From Aerococcus sp. (GTDB lineage: Bacteria > Bacillota > Bacilli > Lactobacillales > Aerococcaceae), in NCBI GenBank assembly GCA_030528285.1, contig JAUMZE010000002.1:1-37578 (forward strand): DNA of 37,578 nucleotides, given 5' to 3'. A model generated the notes under the pieces. That model was not told where the DNA came from. It did no database searches and saw only the letters and a list, made by a program, of their open reading frames with translations. Position 1 is the first letter of the stretch, and every line of letters starts with the position of its first letter. Shown here piece by piece: positions 6,769-17,141 of this stretch. The translations under genes were made by a program, and so were the position numbers.

Positions 6769-7731
6769 ATGAAGATTGGTTTGTTGGAACCCCTACGCGT
6801 TACGGATGATTTATTAGAGGAATTGGTTCAGCCGCTCAAGGACGCTGGGCATGAATTTGTATCCTACGATGAGAAAGCCAAAGACGAAGAAGAACTCTAT
6901 GAACGCAGTAAAGATTTGGATATTGTGATCATCGCCAACCGCCCGTATCCTGCGAGTGTGATTGAACGCTTGGATCAAACGAAATACATCGATGTAGCCT
7001 TTACTGGGGTGAACCATGTCGGGATGGATGCAGCTAATAAAAAAGACATTGTGGTATCGAATGCTTCAGGATATGCGAATCGTTCGGTCCCGGAACTGTC
7101 ACTCGCGCTCACATTGGGGTTGTACCGCCATTTAGTCACCTTAGACCAGGAAACGAGAGCAACAGACGAGGACCTACCCCTCATTCAAGGTCAAGAAATC
7201 GCCGGAAAAACAGTAGGGATCATCGGTACCGGGAAACTCGGGATTGCGACCGCCAAACTATTCAAGGCGTTTGGGGCTAAATTGATCGGATACAGTCGCA
7301 CGGAGAAGGACGAAGCCAAGGAACTGGGACTTACCTATCATTCACTCGAAAAGGTGATGGCAGAGAGTGATATTATTTCGATTCATCTCGCTCAGACCAA
7401 AGAAACAGAAGGATTAATCTCTAAGGAACAGATTGCGCGCATGAAAAAATCCGCGATTCTGATTAATGTTGCGCGTGGGCCGATCGTGGATAATGATGCT
7501 TTGGCAGAGGCTCTGAATGAAGAAAAAATTGCTGGCGCTGGGATTGATGTGTATGATCAAGAACCGCCACTACCTGCTGATTATCCACTATTGAAGGCGA
7601 AAAATACGCTCCTCACTCCGCACGTTGGTTTCTTGACGGATGAAGCGATGGTGAAACGTGCACGGATCGCATTTGAGAATGTGGAGGCCTTTTTGGATGG
7701 AGAACCGCAAAATGTGATGAGTGAATCCTAA
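6769..7731 (+). CDS. D-isomer 2-hydroxyacid dehydrogenase
   Basis: This 320-residue NAD(P)-dependent oxidoreductase interconverts a 2-oxoacid and a D-2-hydroxyacid in the cytoplasm. The Rossmann motif GIIGTGKLG lies near residue 150. The catalytic triad is visible: Arg in NVARGPIVD (about 230), Glu in DVYDQEPPLP (about 260) and His in LLTPHVGF (about 285). The overall pattern is nearer to the glyoxylate/hydroxypyruvate reductase and phosphoglycerate dehydrogenase branch than to D-lactate dehydrogenase LdhA, but the substrate cannot be told. ATG 6769 is preceded by AGTGAGG with six-base spacing; an in-frame GTG at 6757 overlaps that site and is rejected. The gene ends at a terminator shared with convergent xpt. 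Confidence 0.88.
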   Translation: MKIGLLEPLRVTDDLLEELVQPLKDAGHEFVSYDEKAKDEEELYERSKDLDIVIIANRPYPASVIERLDQTKYIDVAFTGVNHVGMDAANKKDIVVSNASGYANRSVPELSLALTLGLYRHLVTLDQETRATDEDLPLIQGQEIAGKTVGIIGTGKLGIATAKLFKAFGAKLIGYSRTEKDEAKELGLTYHSLEKVMAESDIISIHLAQTKETEGLISKEQIARMKKSAILINVARGPIVDNDALAEALNEEKIAGAGIDVYDQEPPLPADYPLLKAKNTLLTPHVGFLTDEAMVKRARIAFENVEAFLDGEPQNVMSES

Positions 7732-7796
7732 TAGCTACGGCTGGCGATTGATAACGAACAATGTAAGGAATTTCCCACCAAACAACAGACATAAAG

Positions 7797-7832
7797 AACG
7801 CCCGCTCTTGAGGTAAGGAGAGCGGGCGTTTG
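7797..7832. terminator. Terminator between convergent dehydrogenase and xpt genes
   Basis: A perfect 12-bp stem, AACGCCCGCTCT with AGAGCGGGCGTT, lies between two converging genes. The T-tail is short on the plus side and mixed (TTCTTTAT) on the minus side. It may serve both. Confidence 0.75.
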
Positions 7833-7862
7833 ATGTTTGGGTGGTGTGAACGAATGAATGCG

Positions 7863-8444
7863 CTAGTGTCCGTCGTGGAAGGTAACCGTATTGTTGTCGA
7901 GGGAGGCAATACGCGCTTCTGAGTAAACAGGGATATTTGCGTCTTCTAAACGTTTGCGTCCTGCTTGGAAGGATTTTTCGATACAGATCGCAACGCCTGC
8001 TACTTCGGCGCCGGCTTGATGACAGAGATCGACCAACCCAAGGGAGGCTTCACCATTTGCGAGGAAGTCATCGACAATCAGCACACGGTCATCCTTGGTG
8101 AGATATTGTTGGCTCAGGATAATGGTGCTGTCTTCGTCTTTGGTGTAGCTGTGGATTTTGGTGGTGTAGATGTCACTCGCTTGCATCGTGGAGGGTTCTT
8201 TTTTCTTAGCAAAGAGCATCGGCACATTGAATTTCAAGGCAGTCATAATCGCTGGGGCAATCCCGGACGCTTCGACGGTGAGGACTTTGGTGACACCAGC
8301 TGATTGGAAGTGATCATAGAATTCGTCCACGATCGCTGCAATGATATCCGGGCGCACCTGATGATTGAGGAATGAATCGACTTTCAAGACATTGTTCGGA
8401 AATACTTTGCCATCGGAGAGAATTTGATCACGCAAGTTAAGCAT
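7863..8444 (-). CDS. xpt: Xanthine phosphoribosyltransferase
   Basis: The enzyme converts xanthine and PRPP to XMP in purine salvage. The 193-residue product carries the type I PRTase PRPP-binding motif VLIVDDFLANGEA, the VEASGIAPAIM segment, and the characteristic N-terminus LKVDSFLNHQVRPD. Two in-frame ATGs compete: 8456 follows GAAAGG by only one base, whereas 8444 (MLNLRDQI) is 13 bases away but matches the N-terminus of family members. I take 8444 with moderate certainty. A PurBox-like sequence lies about 140 bases upstream, and I do not see a guanine riboswitch such as that of B. subtilis xpt. The gene is monocistronic here, with no neighbouring pbuX permease. Confidence 0.92.
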   Translation of the reverse strand: MLNLRDQILSDGKVFPNNVLKVDSFLNHQVRPDIIAAIVDEFYDHFQSAGVTKVLTVEASGIAPAIMTALKFNVPMLFAKKKEPSTMQASDIYTTKIHSYTKDEDSTIILSQQYLTKDDRVLIVDDFLANGEASLGLVDLCHQAGAEVAGVAICIEKSFQAGRKRLEDANIPVYSEARIASLDNNTVTFHDGH

Positions 8445-8583
8445 AAAAAATACCATACCTTTCTTTTATGTGCATTCCGTAGGGCATCAAACAACGGAAG
8501 CATCCCACTTGATAAATCCATTCTAGCGAACTTTCTAGCAAGATGAAAGAAAAAAATGGCTGTTTTGGCTAAAAATCATAGTT

Positions 8584-8596
8584 AATGTTCGGTAAA
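8584..8596 (-). promoter_or_regulatory. PurBox-like operator upstream of xpt
   Basis: Read on the minus strand the sequence is TTTACCGAACATT, matching the Lactococcus PurR consensus AWWWCCGAACWWT at 12 of 13 positions. It lies between divergent xpt and clpB. PurR control of xpt is an inference. Confidence 0.55.
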
Positions 8597-8646
8597 AGTA
8601 GTATGATACCTCTCAGTATCAAAAGGGCAAATCACGTGTGGGTTTC

Positions 8647-8676
8647 TTTGATCTTTACTGACCAACAAGCTATAAT
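8647..8676 (+). promoter_or_regulatory. clpB promoter with overlapping CtsR-like operator
   Basis: The promoter is TTGATC (8648-8653), a 17-base spacer and TATAAT (8671-8676). A heptad repeat TTTGATC-TTT-ACTGACC (8647-8663) resembles the inverted CtsR consensus TTTGACC-NNN-TTTGACC with three mismatches, and covers the -35 box. That is a typical repressor position for class III heat-shock genes. Confidence 0.65.
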
Positions 8677-8741
8677 AAAGGAGAACAAAAGAACGACGAG
8701 ATAAAAAAGAGAAGCTCGTCTAATCAGAGGGGGGAATCACG

Positions 8742-11357
8742 ATGGCAGGTCAGTTAGAAATGACAACCACATTACAAGAAGCAGTGGGACAGGCGCAGCA
8801 GATTGCGATGACGCGGCGCCACCAAGAAATTGCCGTCCCACATTTATTCAAGGCACTCGTTCAACCGGGCGAATTCGCGTATCAGTTTTATCAAGAGTTA
8901 GGCGTCTCGGTGGATGACCTCGACCATGAATTGGACAAGGAGTTGGATGAGATTGCGGTGGTGAGTGGACAGGGCGTTCAATACGGCCAATCGGTGTCTC
9001 GCTCCTTCTCAGAGTTAATTCAGGCAGCTGCCCGCTATGCAACAGAACGTGGGGATGAATATCTCTCTACAGAAATGGTGCTCTACGCGGTGTTTGATTT
9101 GAATTATCTCGCCTTAACGAAATGGCTCAAATACACCATCAGTAAGGACCAAGTGAAACAAAAAATTGATGATCTGAGAAAAGGTGAACGGGTGACCTCC
9201 CAGAATGCAGAAGCGACGTATGACGCCCTAGAGAAATACGGGAGTGACCTCACTAAACAGGCACGGGAACAACAACTGGATCCCACTATCGGGCGTGATG
9301 ATGAGATTCGTGACATGATTCGGATTTTGTCTCGGAAAACAAAGAATAACCCCGTCCTGATTGGGGATCCTGGGGTTGGGAAGACCGCCATTGTGGAAGG
9401 ACTTGCCCAGCGGATTGTGAAAGGCGACGTTCCAACTAACTTGAAGGACAAAACCATCTTCTCTCTCGATATGGGGGCATTGATTGCCGGTGCTAAATAT
9501 CGGGGGGACTTCGAGGAACGGTTCAAAGCGGTTCTCAATGAAGTCAAGAAATCAGACGGTGCGATTATCCTCTTTATCGATGAGATTCACAATATCGTCG
9601 GCGCTGGGAAAGCAGAGGGCGCGATGGACGCAGGGAACCTCCTGAAACCGATGCTGGCGCGGGGAGAACTTCACTGCATTGGGGCCACTACCCTCGATGA
9701 ATACCGCAAATACATGGAGAAGGATAAAGCCCTCGAACGGCGCTTCCAACGGGTCATGGTGTCAGAACCAACCCTAGCAGACACGATCAGCATTTTGCGT
9801 GGGCTGCGTGAGAGCTTCGAGAATCACCACCATGTCAAGATCCATGACCAAGCGCTCGTGGCAGCAGCTGAACTCTCAGACCGCTATATTACGGATCGTT
9901 ATCTCCCGGACAAGGCGATTGACCTCGTGGATGAAGCCAGCGCTGAAATTCGCGTGGAAATGAACTCCATGCCAACAGAATTGGATCAGGAACGCCGGCG
10001 TCTGTTGCAGCTGGAGATTGAAGAAGCGGCATTGAAGGAAGAAGAGGACCAAGCCTCCACGGATCGCCTCCACGCCTTGCAGAAGAAATTAGCGGATCTC
10101 AGAGAACGGGTCAACCAGTTAACGATGCAATGGCAGCAGGAAAAAGATGAACTCCAGACTATCCAATCGAAGCGGGAAGACATTGAATCAGCCAAACGTC
10201 AGTTGGAGAAGGCACAAAATGACTATGACCTGGAGAAAGCCGCAAAATTGCAGCACGGCACCTTGCCACAACTCGAACAAGAATTAGCGACGTTAGAGGA
10301 CCAATATGAGAGTGAGGACGGCGATAATTTCAGCTTGGTGCATGAGGCCGTTACTGCAGATCAGATTGCGGCCGTTGTGTCCCGGCAAACCGGCATCCCA
10401 GTGGCTAAATTAGCTGAGAGCGAACGGATGAAACTCCTGAGTCTTGATGATCATCTCCATGAACGGGTGATCGGCCAGGATGAAGCAGTTACGAGTGTTG
10501 CTGATGCAGTATTGCGGTCGCGGGCAGGGATCCAGAATCCCGATCGTCCAATTGGATCCTTCCTCTTCCTCGGGCCCACAGGTGTAGGGAAGACCGAGCT
10601 CGCGAAAGCGCTCGCTCAGGATCTGTTTGATTCAGAGACCAACATGGTACGTCTCGATATGAGCGAATACATGGATAAAATCAGTGTATCCCGTCTGGTT
10701 GGAGCGGCACCGGGGTACGTCGGTTATGAAGAAGGTGGACAGTTGAGTGAGGCCGTTCGTCGCCATCCATATTCCGTTGTCTTACTGGATGAAATTGAAA
10801 AAGCCCATCCTGATGTCTTTAACTTGTTACTGCAGATTTTGGATGATGGGAGACTGACTGATTCGCAGGGCCATGAGGTAGACTTCAAGAATACGATTTT
10901 GATTATGACCAGTAATCTCGGCTCGGATATTCTCCTGGATGATGCCCAAAATCATCCGGATCAAACCGCCATTTCTGCGGATGCGAAAATGCAGATTGAA
11001 CAGCGCTTGCATCAAGCATTCAAACCGGAATTCTTGAACCGAATTGACGAGATCATCTACTTCACCCCGCTGTCTCCAAGCCATATGAAAGGCATTGTTC
11101 ACAAGCTGTTAGGGTTGTTGGCTGATCGTTTACAAGGACAACAGATCACCCTGACCTATACGGATGCGGTGGTTGATTGGTTAGCGGAGGCTGCTTATGA
11201 ACCGGAATTTGGGGCACGGCCACTGCGTCGTTTCATCACGAATCAGATTGAAACCCCAATTGCTCGGGAGATCATTGCAGGGGATGTCACCGCCAATCAT
11301 ACCATTCAACTGGACTATGACAAGCATCGTGACCAACTAAAGATCGAAAATGTCTAA
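8742..11357 (+). CDS. clpB: ATP-dependent disaggregase ClpB
   Basis: ClpB is a cytoplasmic hexameric AAA+ chaperone that threads aggregated proteins through its pore with DnaK. The 871-residue product has the N-domain (about 1-145), NBD1 with Walker A GDPGVGKT at 208-215 and Walker B LFIDEIHN, a coiled-coil middle domain at roughly 410-530 (Glu, Gln and Lys rich), and NBD2 with Walker A GPTGVGKT at 611-618 and [14 protein letters not shown]. The M-domain separates it from ClpC, ClpE and ClpA, and no IGF loop for ClpP binding is apparent. ATG follows AGGGGGG with good spacing. A short leader hairpin (8695-8720) precedes it. Regulation by CtsR is suggested by the operator-like repeat at the promoter. 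Confidence 0.97.
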   Translation: MAGQLEMTTTLQEAVGQAQQIAMTRRHQEIAVPHLFKALVQPGEFAYQFYQELGVSVDDLDHELDKELDEIAVVSGQGVQYGQSVSRSFSELIQAAARYATERGDEYLSTEMVLYAVFDLNYLALTKWLKYTISKDQVKQKIDDLRKGERVTSQNAEATYDALEKYGSDLTKQAREQQLDPTIGRDDEIRDMIRILSRKTKNNPVLIGDPGVGKTAIVEGLAQRIVKGDVPTNLKDKTIFSLDMGALIAGAKYRGDFEERFKAVLNEVKKSDGAIILFIDEIHNIVGAGKAEGAMDAGNLLKPMLARGELHCIGATTLDEYRKYMEKDKALERRFQRVMVSEPTLADTISILRGLRESFENHHHVKIHDQALVAAAELSDRYITDRYLPDKAIDLVDEASAEIRVEMNSMPTELDQERRRLLQLEIEEAALKEEEDQASTDRLHALQKKLADLRERVNQLTMQWQQEKDELQTIQSKREDIESAKRQLEKAQNDYDLEKAAKLQHGTLPQLEQELATLEDQYESEDGDNFSLVHEAVTADQIAAVVSRQTGIPVAKLAESERMKLLSLDDHLHERVIGQDEAVTSVADAVLRSRAGIQNPDRPIGSFLFLGPTGVGKTELAKALAQDLFDSETNMVRLDMSEYMDKISVSRLVGAAPGYVGYEEGGQLSEAVRRHPYSVVLLDEIEKAHPDVFNLLLQILDDGRLTDSQGHEVDFKNTILIMTSNLGSDILLDDAQNHPDQTAISADAKMQIEQRLHQAFKPEFLNRIDEIIYFTPLSPSHMKGIVHKLLGLLADRLQGQQITLTYTDAVVDWLAEAAYEPEFGARPLRRFITNQIETPIAREIIAGDVTANHTIQLDYDKHRDQLKIENV

Positions 11358-11429
11358 GTAATGTTTAGGAAAAAGGTTGATGAGTCCGCTAATAAATAAG
11401 TGATCAACCACTAATATGATCATGATAAA

Positions 11430-11497
11430 GAAAAGAGACGAATCCATGTCCCAATAAGCAGGACGCCTGCTAGGGAGGATGCATTTGTCTCTTTTTG
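11430..11497. terminator. Branched terminator after clpB
   Basis: A long imperfect stem (AAAAGAGACGAAT with the complementary region ending TTTGTCTCTTTTT) encloses a smaller hairpin AGCAGG-ACG-CCTGCT. T-runs on both sides suggest it could stop transcripts from either direction. A further hairpin GGTTGAT/ATCAACC lies at 11375-11409. Confidence 0.8.
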
Positions 11498-11529
11498 TTA
11501 GTCATCGTACTGATATGACGGATCTCCTT

Positions 11530-11586
11530 TCATTGATTAGTAATCAGCAGGACGAGTGCTTGAATATGACAATCCATGTCAATCAT
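11530..11586 (-). CDS. Possible 18-residue ORF antisense to the clpB-tgt gap
   Basis: On the minus strand ATG 11586 follows AGGAG with eight-base spacing and encodes MIDMDCHIQALVLLITNQ. The bidirectional-looking terminator at 11430-11497 lies downstream. A possible minus-strand promoter further up (TTGAAT with 18-base spacing to TACTAA) is weak. It could be a leader peptide, a small RNA or toxin locus, or chance. The rest of 11498-11726 shows no other ORF that I can support. Confidence 0.25.
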   Translation of the reverse strand: MIDMDCHIQALVLLITNQ

Positions 11587-11726
11587 CGTAGCCTCTCCTG
11601 TCACCGCTTTCACAGCATCATTACTTTAGCATAATAAATTTTTCACAAACACTCTGTTATTTAGTAGCCGACATTGGTTATAACATTCAATATAAGCATT
11701 TTAGACAGTGAGAGGGAGCCCCATTG

Positions 11727-11756
11727 TTGCGAGAGAAGCGTTTAAGATGTTATGAT
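11727..11756 (+). promoter_or_regulatory. Promoter of the tgt operon
   Basis: TTGCGA (11727-11732), an 18-base spacer and TATGAT (11751-11756), about 48 bases before the tgt start. Confidence 0.55.
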
Positions 11757-11758
11757 GA

Positions 11759-12949
<1,191 letters not shown>

Positions 12950-13000
12950 CAGGATAGGCTATAGTATTAGATAGTGAAATAACTGAGGAGGAATTGACAT

Positions 13001-13408
13001 ATGTTAAATGCGGTAATCGCTTCAGGTGGTAGTTTAATGACCACGTTGGTAATGTTTGTGGTAATGTTGGGGCTCTTGTATTTCATGATGATTCGCCCAG
13101 CCAAGAAACAACAAAAAGACTACAACGACATGTTGAGTAAACTCTCTGTTGGGGATGAAGTAGTCTTACGTTCTGGTTTACATGGCGTGATCAGTGAAAT
13201 CGATAGTCAAAAGAATACCGTTACCTTGGACGCAGAAGGTATCTACCTCGTGTTCGAACGTGGCGCGATCATGACGATTGTATCCCACAACCAACAAGCA
13301 GCAACCCCAAGCGATCCAGCTGCCAAAGATTTAGCAGGTGCGGAAAAAGGGAGCGCTGAACCGATTGCCTCTGAACCAACAGATGAGACGAAGGACAGCG
13401 AAAATTAA
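13001..13408 (+). CDS. yajC: Sec translocon accessory protein YajC
   Basis: YajC is a single-span membrane protein that associates with SecDF-YidC at the Sec translocon. The 135-residue product has one N-terminal transmembrane segment (about 13-30, VMFVVMLGLLYFMMI) followed by the family motif RPAKKQQKDYNDMLSKLSVG and the beta-rich domain GDEVVLRSGLHGVI. The acidic, Ala/Glu-rich tail after residue 95 is variable in the family. A GAGGAGG site precedes the ATG. It sits 51 bases after tgt, in the same operon. Confidence 0.95.
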   Translation: MLNAVIASGGSLMTTLVMFVVMLGLLYFMMIRPAKKQQKDYNDMLSKLSVGDEVVLRSGLHGVISEIDSQKNTVTLDAEGIYLVFERGAIMTIVSHNQQAATPSDPAAKDLAGAEKGSAEPIASEPTDETKDSEN

Positions 13409-13410
13409 TC

Positions 13411-13692
13411 ATGACTCTCACCAAATGGCAGACCCTATTGTTGTGGCCGACCTTTCACGAGAAGGCAAAATCATTCCACCAAGCAGGATATGAGGCGATT
13501 CAGTGGCAGGAAATCAAAGCCTACTTTGAGAAATTTAAATGGAAACACCGGACGCCAGAATCGATGCGACAGATGCGGCAATCCATCCAGGCACTGACGG
13601 TGAATCAGTATTTCGATTATAAACAGTTAGAAGCCTCGGCATTAGACGTTCCAAAGCTTGAGGATATCGACTGGGATAAATTATTGAAGTAA
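13411..13692 (+). CDS. comN: ComN-like post-transcriptional regulator
   Basis: The 93-residue protein matches the small post-transcriptional regulator family of B. subtilis ComN (YrzD), known to affect comE mRNA, and has the family's WKHR and late acidic LEDIDWDKLLK features. Its place right after yajC is that of the B. subtilis homolog. ATG begins two bases after the yajC stop, so translation is likely coupled; a weak AAGGA lies inside yajC. No cysteine or membrane segment is seen. The molecular role outside Bacillus is not established. Confidence 0.75.
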   Translation: MTLTKWQTLLLWPTFHEKAKSFHQAGYEAIQWQEIKAYFEKFKWKHRTPESMRQMRQSIQALTVNQYFDYKQLEASALDVPKLEDIDWDKLLK

Positions 13693-13733
13693 GAGCTTTT
13701 CCAGCGCCAAGCACACAACTAACAATAAAAAGT

Positions 13734-13796
13734 AGAAGTGATGCAGAGACTCCTTGATGAATGAAATCAAGAGGCTGTGTGTCACTTCGCTTTTTT
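13734..13796 (+). terminator. Terminator of the tgt-yajC-comN operon
   Basis: A long imperfect hairpin, with arms GAAGTGATGCAGAG...CTTGAT and ATCAAG...TGTGTCACTTC, is followed by GC and a T-run. Confidence 0.9.
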
Positions 13797-13870
13797 CGTT
13801 AAAGGATGGATAAATACACTATCTATACACATTAAGGGATGCTCAGCATGAAAAAGTGAGCGACTATGAA

Positions 13871-13899
13871 GTGACGTTTCTACGATTTGGCGCTACAAT
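13871..13899 (+). promoter_or_regulatory. Promoter of the metalloregulator-dinB-spxR-nrnA operon
   Basis: GTGACG (13871-13876), a 17-base spacer and TACAAT (13894-13899). This rules out an in-frame start at 13887. No clear SloR-type palindrome was identified. Confidence 0.55.
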
Positions 13900-13934
13900 G
13901 GAATAATAGGTATCATAAAACAAAAAGGAAAGAG

Positions 13935-14600
13935 ATGGTGAGCATGTCTCGCAGCAAGGATGATTATATGAAGACGATCGCTGAACTGGGCGGGATGACA
14001 AATCGTGTGGGTAATAAAGCCATCAGCGATAGTTTGAATGTGTCTGCAGCGTCTGTGAGTGAGATGGTTCATCGTCTACAACAAGAAGGCCTCGTGAAGA
14101 ATATCCCGTATCAAGGTGTGTCACTCACACCAGAGGGAAGATCCTTTGCAGCCTTAGTGATTCGCAGGCACCGGATTTGGGAGGTATTCCTCTACGATAA
14201 ACTGAACTACCCCTGGGAGGATGTGCATGAAGAAGCGGAGGATTTGGAGCACCATGCGTCTACGGATTTCATCGACCGCTTAGAAGCCTATCTGGATTTC
14301 CCAAAATATTGTCCGCATGGGGGGATTATCCCTGCCAAGGATGGGTCCATGCCAGATATGTTGAATTATCGGTTGAGTGGGCTTGAAGTGGGGCATTATT
14401 TCCAGCTACGGCGCGTGACCGATCAGCGTGACTTTCTTTTGACACTGAATGATTTACAATTGAAATTAGAGGAGACCTATCAATTGGTGGAGAAGGCTAC
14501 GGAGCATCTGTGTATCCAGCACCAAGGGCAGGTCTACACCCTGAGTCGGCAGTTAGCAGATCATCTCTACATTATTCCGCTAAAGGAGCCGACTGAGTAG
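13935..14600 (+). CDS. DtxR-family metalloregulator, SloR/ScaR/MntR type
   Basis: This is a metal-dependent repressor that in streptococci represses Mn/Fe uptake genes when metal is bound. The 221-residue product has an N-terminal winged helix (about 1-70, ISDSLNVSAASVSEMVHRL), a dimerisation and metal-binding domain with EEAEDLEHHASTDFIDRLE and the conserved CPHGGIIPA, and a C-terminal SH3/FeoA-like domain from about residue 150. That three-domain layout matches SloR/ScaR rather than the shorter Bacillus MntR. ATG 13935 and ATG 13944 are both in frame; AAAAAGGA sits five bases before the first, so I use it. It is first in an operon with dinB, spxR and nrnA; no metal transporter is adjacent. 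Confidence 0.88.
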   Translation: MVSMSRSKDDYMKTIAELGGMTNRVGNKAISDSLNVSAASVSEMVHRLQQEGLVKNIPYQGVSLTPEGRSFAALVIRRHRIWEVFLYDKLNYPWEDVHEEAEDLEHHASTDFIDRLEAYLDFPKYCPHGGIIPAKDGSMPDMLNYRLSGLEVGHYFQLRRVTDQRDFLLTLNDLQLKLEETYQLVEKATEHLCIQHQGQVYTLSRQLADHLYIIPLKEPTE

Positions 14601-14626
14601 AAACCAAATGAAAGAGGAGGATTGTG

Positions 14627-15748
14627 ATGCGTCAAATTGGCATTCTAGAATTTGATGAACCCTATACCAAGGAAGATCGCAAAATTCTCCATGTCGATAT
14701 GGATGCCTTCTATGCTTCGATTGAGCAGCGTGATCATCCTGAACTGCGCGGAAAACCCGTGATTATTGCCCGCCACCCTAAGGAAACGAGCGGGAAAGGC
14801 GTGGTTTCGACCGCAAGCTATGAGGCAAGGGAATTCGGTGTCCATTCAGCGATGAGCGCCAAGGCAGCCTATGAATTATGTCCACAGGGGATTTTTGTGC
14901 GGGGGCGTCATAGTTATTATCAGGAAGTCTCAAATCAAGTGCGTACGATTTTTAAGCGCTATACGGATAAGATTGAACCACTCTCGATTGATGAAGCTTT
15001 CCTCGATGTAACGGAGAACAAATATCATATCCCATCCGCCCTCTATCTCGCTCAACATTTGCAACGCACCATTCAACAAGAACTCCACCTCACCTGTAGC
15101 GTCGGCGTCTCCTACAACAAATTTATCGCGAAATTAGCATCAGACTACCATAAACCCCATGGCATCACCGTTATTCCGCCTGAGAGAGCGATCGCATTTA
15201 TCGATCGTTTGCCGGTGGAGGATATCTATGGCATCGGTAAACGGAGTACTGAGAAATTGCACGACCTCGGTATTTATACTGGAAAGGAACTGCGCGCACT
15301 CAGTCAGGAAGAGTGCCTGACATACTTCGGTAAAACAGGCATCGGGATCTATGAACGGGTGCGCGGCGTGGATAATCGCCCCGTCAAAACCACGCGCGTC
15401 CGTAAATCGGTCGGGAATGAAACGACGCTCTATCCCTATCTCTATGACGAAAGTGAGATCAGTGATATTCTCCGGCAACTCTCCCGGCAGGTGGCGCAAC
15501 ATGTGACAAAGAGACATCTAAAGGGACAAGTCGTGACCTTGAAATTCCGATACAGTGATTTTCAAACGAACACGCGCCAGATTTCCCTGAAACAACCGAT
15601 CCATCAGTATGAAGACATTTATTTCCATGCGCAGCGTCTATGGGACAACTATGGAGATGCGACGCTAGGGGTCAGACTTCTCGGTGTGACTTTGAGCCAC
15701 TTTGATCAAACCCAGTATGAAGCCATTCGCTTGCCGCTGACGTATTAA
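14627..15748 (+). CDS. dinB: DNA polymerase IV
   Basis: DinB is a Y-family translesion polymerase without proofreading. The 373-residue product has the catalytic motifs HVDMDAFYASIE (Asp24) and SIDEAFLD (Asp122, Glu123), the fingers region with RHPKETSGKGVVSTASYEAR, helix-hairpin-helix thumb GIGKRSTEKLHDLGI near 200, and a little-finger domain after about 240. The C-terminus lacks an obvious beta-clamp peptide of the QLxLF type, though a weak one cannot be excluded. GAGGAGG precedes; ATG 14627 is preferred to GTG 14624. It starts 26 bases after the metalloregulator and is probably cotranscribed with it. Confidence 0.95.
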   Translation: MRQIGILEFDEPYTKEDRKILHVDMDAFYASIEQRDHPELRGKPVIIARHPKETSGKGVVSTASYEAREFGVHSAMSAKAAYELCPQGIFVRGRHSYYQEVSNQVRTIFKRYTDKIEPLSIDEAFLDVTENKYHIPSALYLAQHLQRTIQQELHLTCSVGVSYNKFIAKLASDYHKPHGITVIPPERAIAFIDRLPVEDIYGIGKRSTEKLHDLGIYTGKELRALSQEECLTYFGKTGIGIYERVRGVDNRPVKTTRVRKSVGNETTLYPYLYDESEISDILRQLSRQVAQHVTKRHLKGQVVTLKFRYSDFQTNTRQISLKQPIHQYEDIYFHAQRLWDNYGDATLGVRLLGVTLSHFDQTQYEAIRLPLTY

Positions 15749-15772
15749 TAACACTAGAAAGAAGAGAACCAG

Positions 15773-17119
15773 ATGGCGACCAAACATGAAAAAGTCCTCA
15801 CCTATATCGAAAATCTACCTATTAATTCTCGCCTATCTGTGCGCAGTGTGGCGCATAATCTCTCCGTATCAGAGGGAACGGCTTATTCCGCAATCAAAGA
15901 AGCCGAAAACCGCCGTCTCGTTCAAACCATTGATCGGGTGGGGACCATCCGTATTGAAGGCCTCAATCAGGAACAGACCAAACCGGTGATTATTGAGGAA
16001 TTGATTAATCTGATTAATGGCGAGGTCATGGGCGGGAGTATCGGCTTGAACCGACCCGTGAAGAAATTTATTATTGCAGCGATGGATGAATCCACCGTAA
16101 AAAATTACGTCGAAGCGAACGTCCTGATGATTGTGGGCGATCGTAAGGAAGTCCAGCGTTTAGGATTAAATAGTAAAATGCCCGTTATTATTACGGGAGG
16201 ATTTCAACCGAGTGAGGCGATCAAACAACTCGCCGATCAAAAAGGAGTGCCGATTATTGGGTCGGCTTTTGATACCTTTACCACGGTGAATCTCATCAAT
16301 AAAGCTTTATTGGAGCGTGCCTTGAATGAGAAGGTGCTATTTATTGAGGATATTGATATTCCATTAGAGCAGGTAAGTTATCTGACGGACCAACAGCATG
16401 TAAAGGATTATAATCAACTAAAGCAGCTCTCTAGCCACTCCCGTTATCCGGTGGTGGATGAAGCGGGGATGATCAAGGGGGTCGTGACCCTCAAGGATAT
16501 CTACGGCCACGATGAAGACACGCCTCTGGTAGAAGTGATGACGCCGGATCCCATGGTCACAAAAGGCGATATGAGTGTTTCCAGTATTGCACAGATGATG
16601 CTCTGGGCGCATATTGATCTTATGCCGGTGGTTGATAGTAAACACCAGCTCGTGGGCGTTGTCACTCGCCAGGACATCCTAGAAACAATGTCACTTGGAC
16701 GTCAGACGACACCGAATGAATATCGGATGGAATCTATGATCGCGCGTAAGGTACAATGGATCAGTAATGAGGGCAATCAGCGTGCGCGTTACCATTTCTA
16801 TCCGGATCAATTTATTGCCGATGATAGTGAAAAATTATCCAGCAGTATTCTCATGAGTATGTTATCATTAACCGCTGAAAAGTTTGCGACGAGCATTTTA
16901 CAATTGCGCGCCGTCACGAAACAGGTTACTTTTAATTATTTACGGCCGGTTCATCTGCAGGCACTCGTGGAAATCGATATGCGCCTTGTGAAGAGCATTC
17001 AGCGCGAACGCCATATTGAAGCATCCGTGCGTTATGGGCGTGTGACGGTCGCCACTGCGATGATTCTATTACTCGTCGTCCCGGAGAATGAGCGCCAGGA
17101 AATGACCGGTCCCGTCTAA
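15773..17119 (+). CDS. spxR: CBS-HotDog regulator, SpxR/YtoI type
   Basis: The 448-residue protein has four modules: an N-terminal winged helix-turn-helix (1-65, SVRSVAHNLSVSEGTAYSAI), a DRTGG domain (about 70-185), paired CBS domains (about 190-310, with YPVVDEAGMIKGVVTLKDI and LMPVVDSKHQLVGVVTRQDI) and a HotDog thioesterase-like domain (about 330-440). The same architecture is found in B. subtilis YtoI and in streptococcal SpxR, which in S. pneumoniae affects spxB expression and virulence. The CBS pair probably senses an adenine nucleotide, but the ligand is unknown. It lies 24 bases after dinB and 22 before nrnA; the spxR/ytoI-nrnA pairing is conserved in Firmicutes. Confidence 0.87.
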   Translation: MATKHEKVLTYIENLPINSRLSVRSVAHNLSVSEGTAYSAIKEAENRRLVQTIDRVGTIRIEGLNQEQTKPVIIEELINLINGEVMGGSIGLNRPVKKFIIAAMDESTVKNYVEANVLMIVGDRKEVQRLGLNSKMPVIITGGFQPSEAIKQLADQKGVPIIGSAFDTFTTVNLINKALLERALNEKVLFIEDIDIPLEQVSYLTDQQHVKDYNQLKQLSSHSRYPVVDEAGMIKGVVTLKDIYGHDEDTPLVEVMTPDPMVTKGDMSVSSIAQMMLWAHIDLMPVVDSKHQLVGVVTRQDILETMSLGRQTTPNEYRMESMIARKVQWISNEGNQRARYHFYPDQFIADDSEKLSSSILMSMLSLTAEKFATSILQLRAVTKQVTFNYLRPVHLQALVEIDMRLVKSIQRERHIEASVRYGRVTVATAMILLLVVPENERQEMTGPV

Positions 17120-17141
17120 ACAACAGTAGAGGAGGACAGCA

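Noticed and set aside
8457-8583. Guanine riboswitch upstream of xpt
   Set aside because: I could not find the conserved core loops on the minus strand; a PurBox explains regulation better. A covariance search would be decisive.
13887-13934. N-terminal extension of the metalloregulator to 13887
   Set aside because: The -10 element TACAAT (13894-13899) lies inside it, so it cannot be translated from that promoter.
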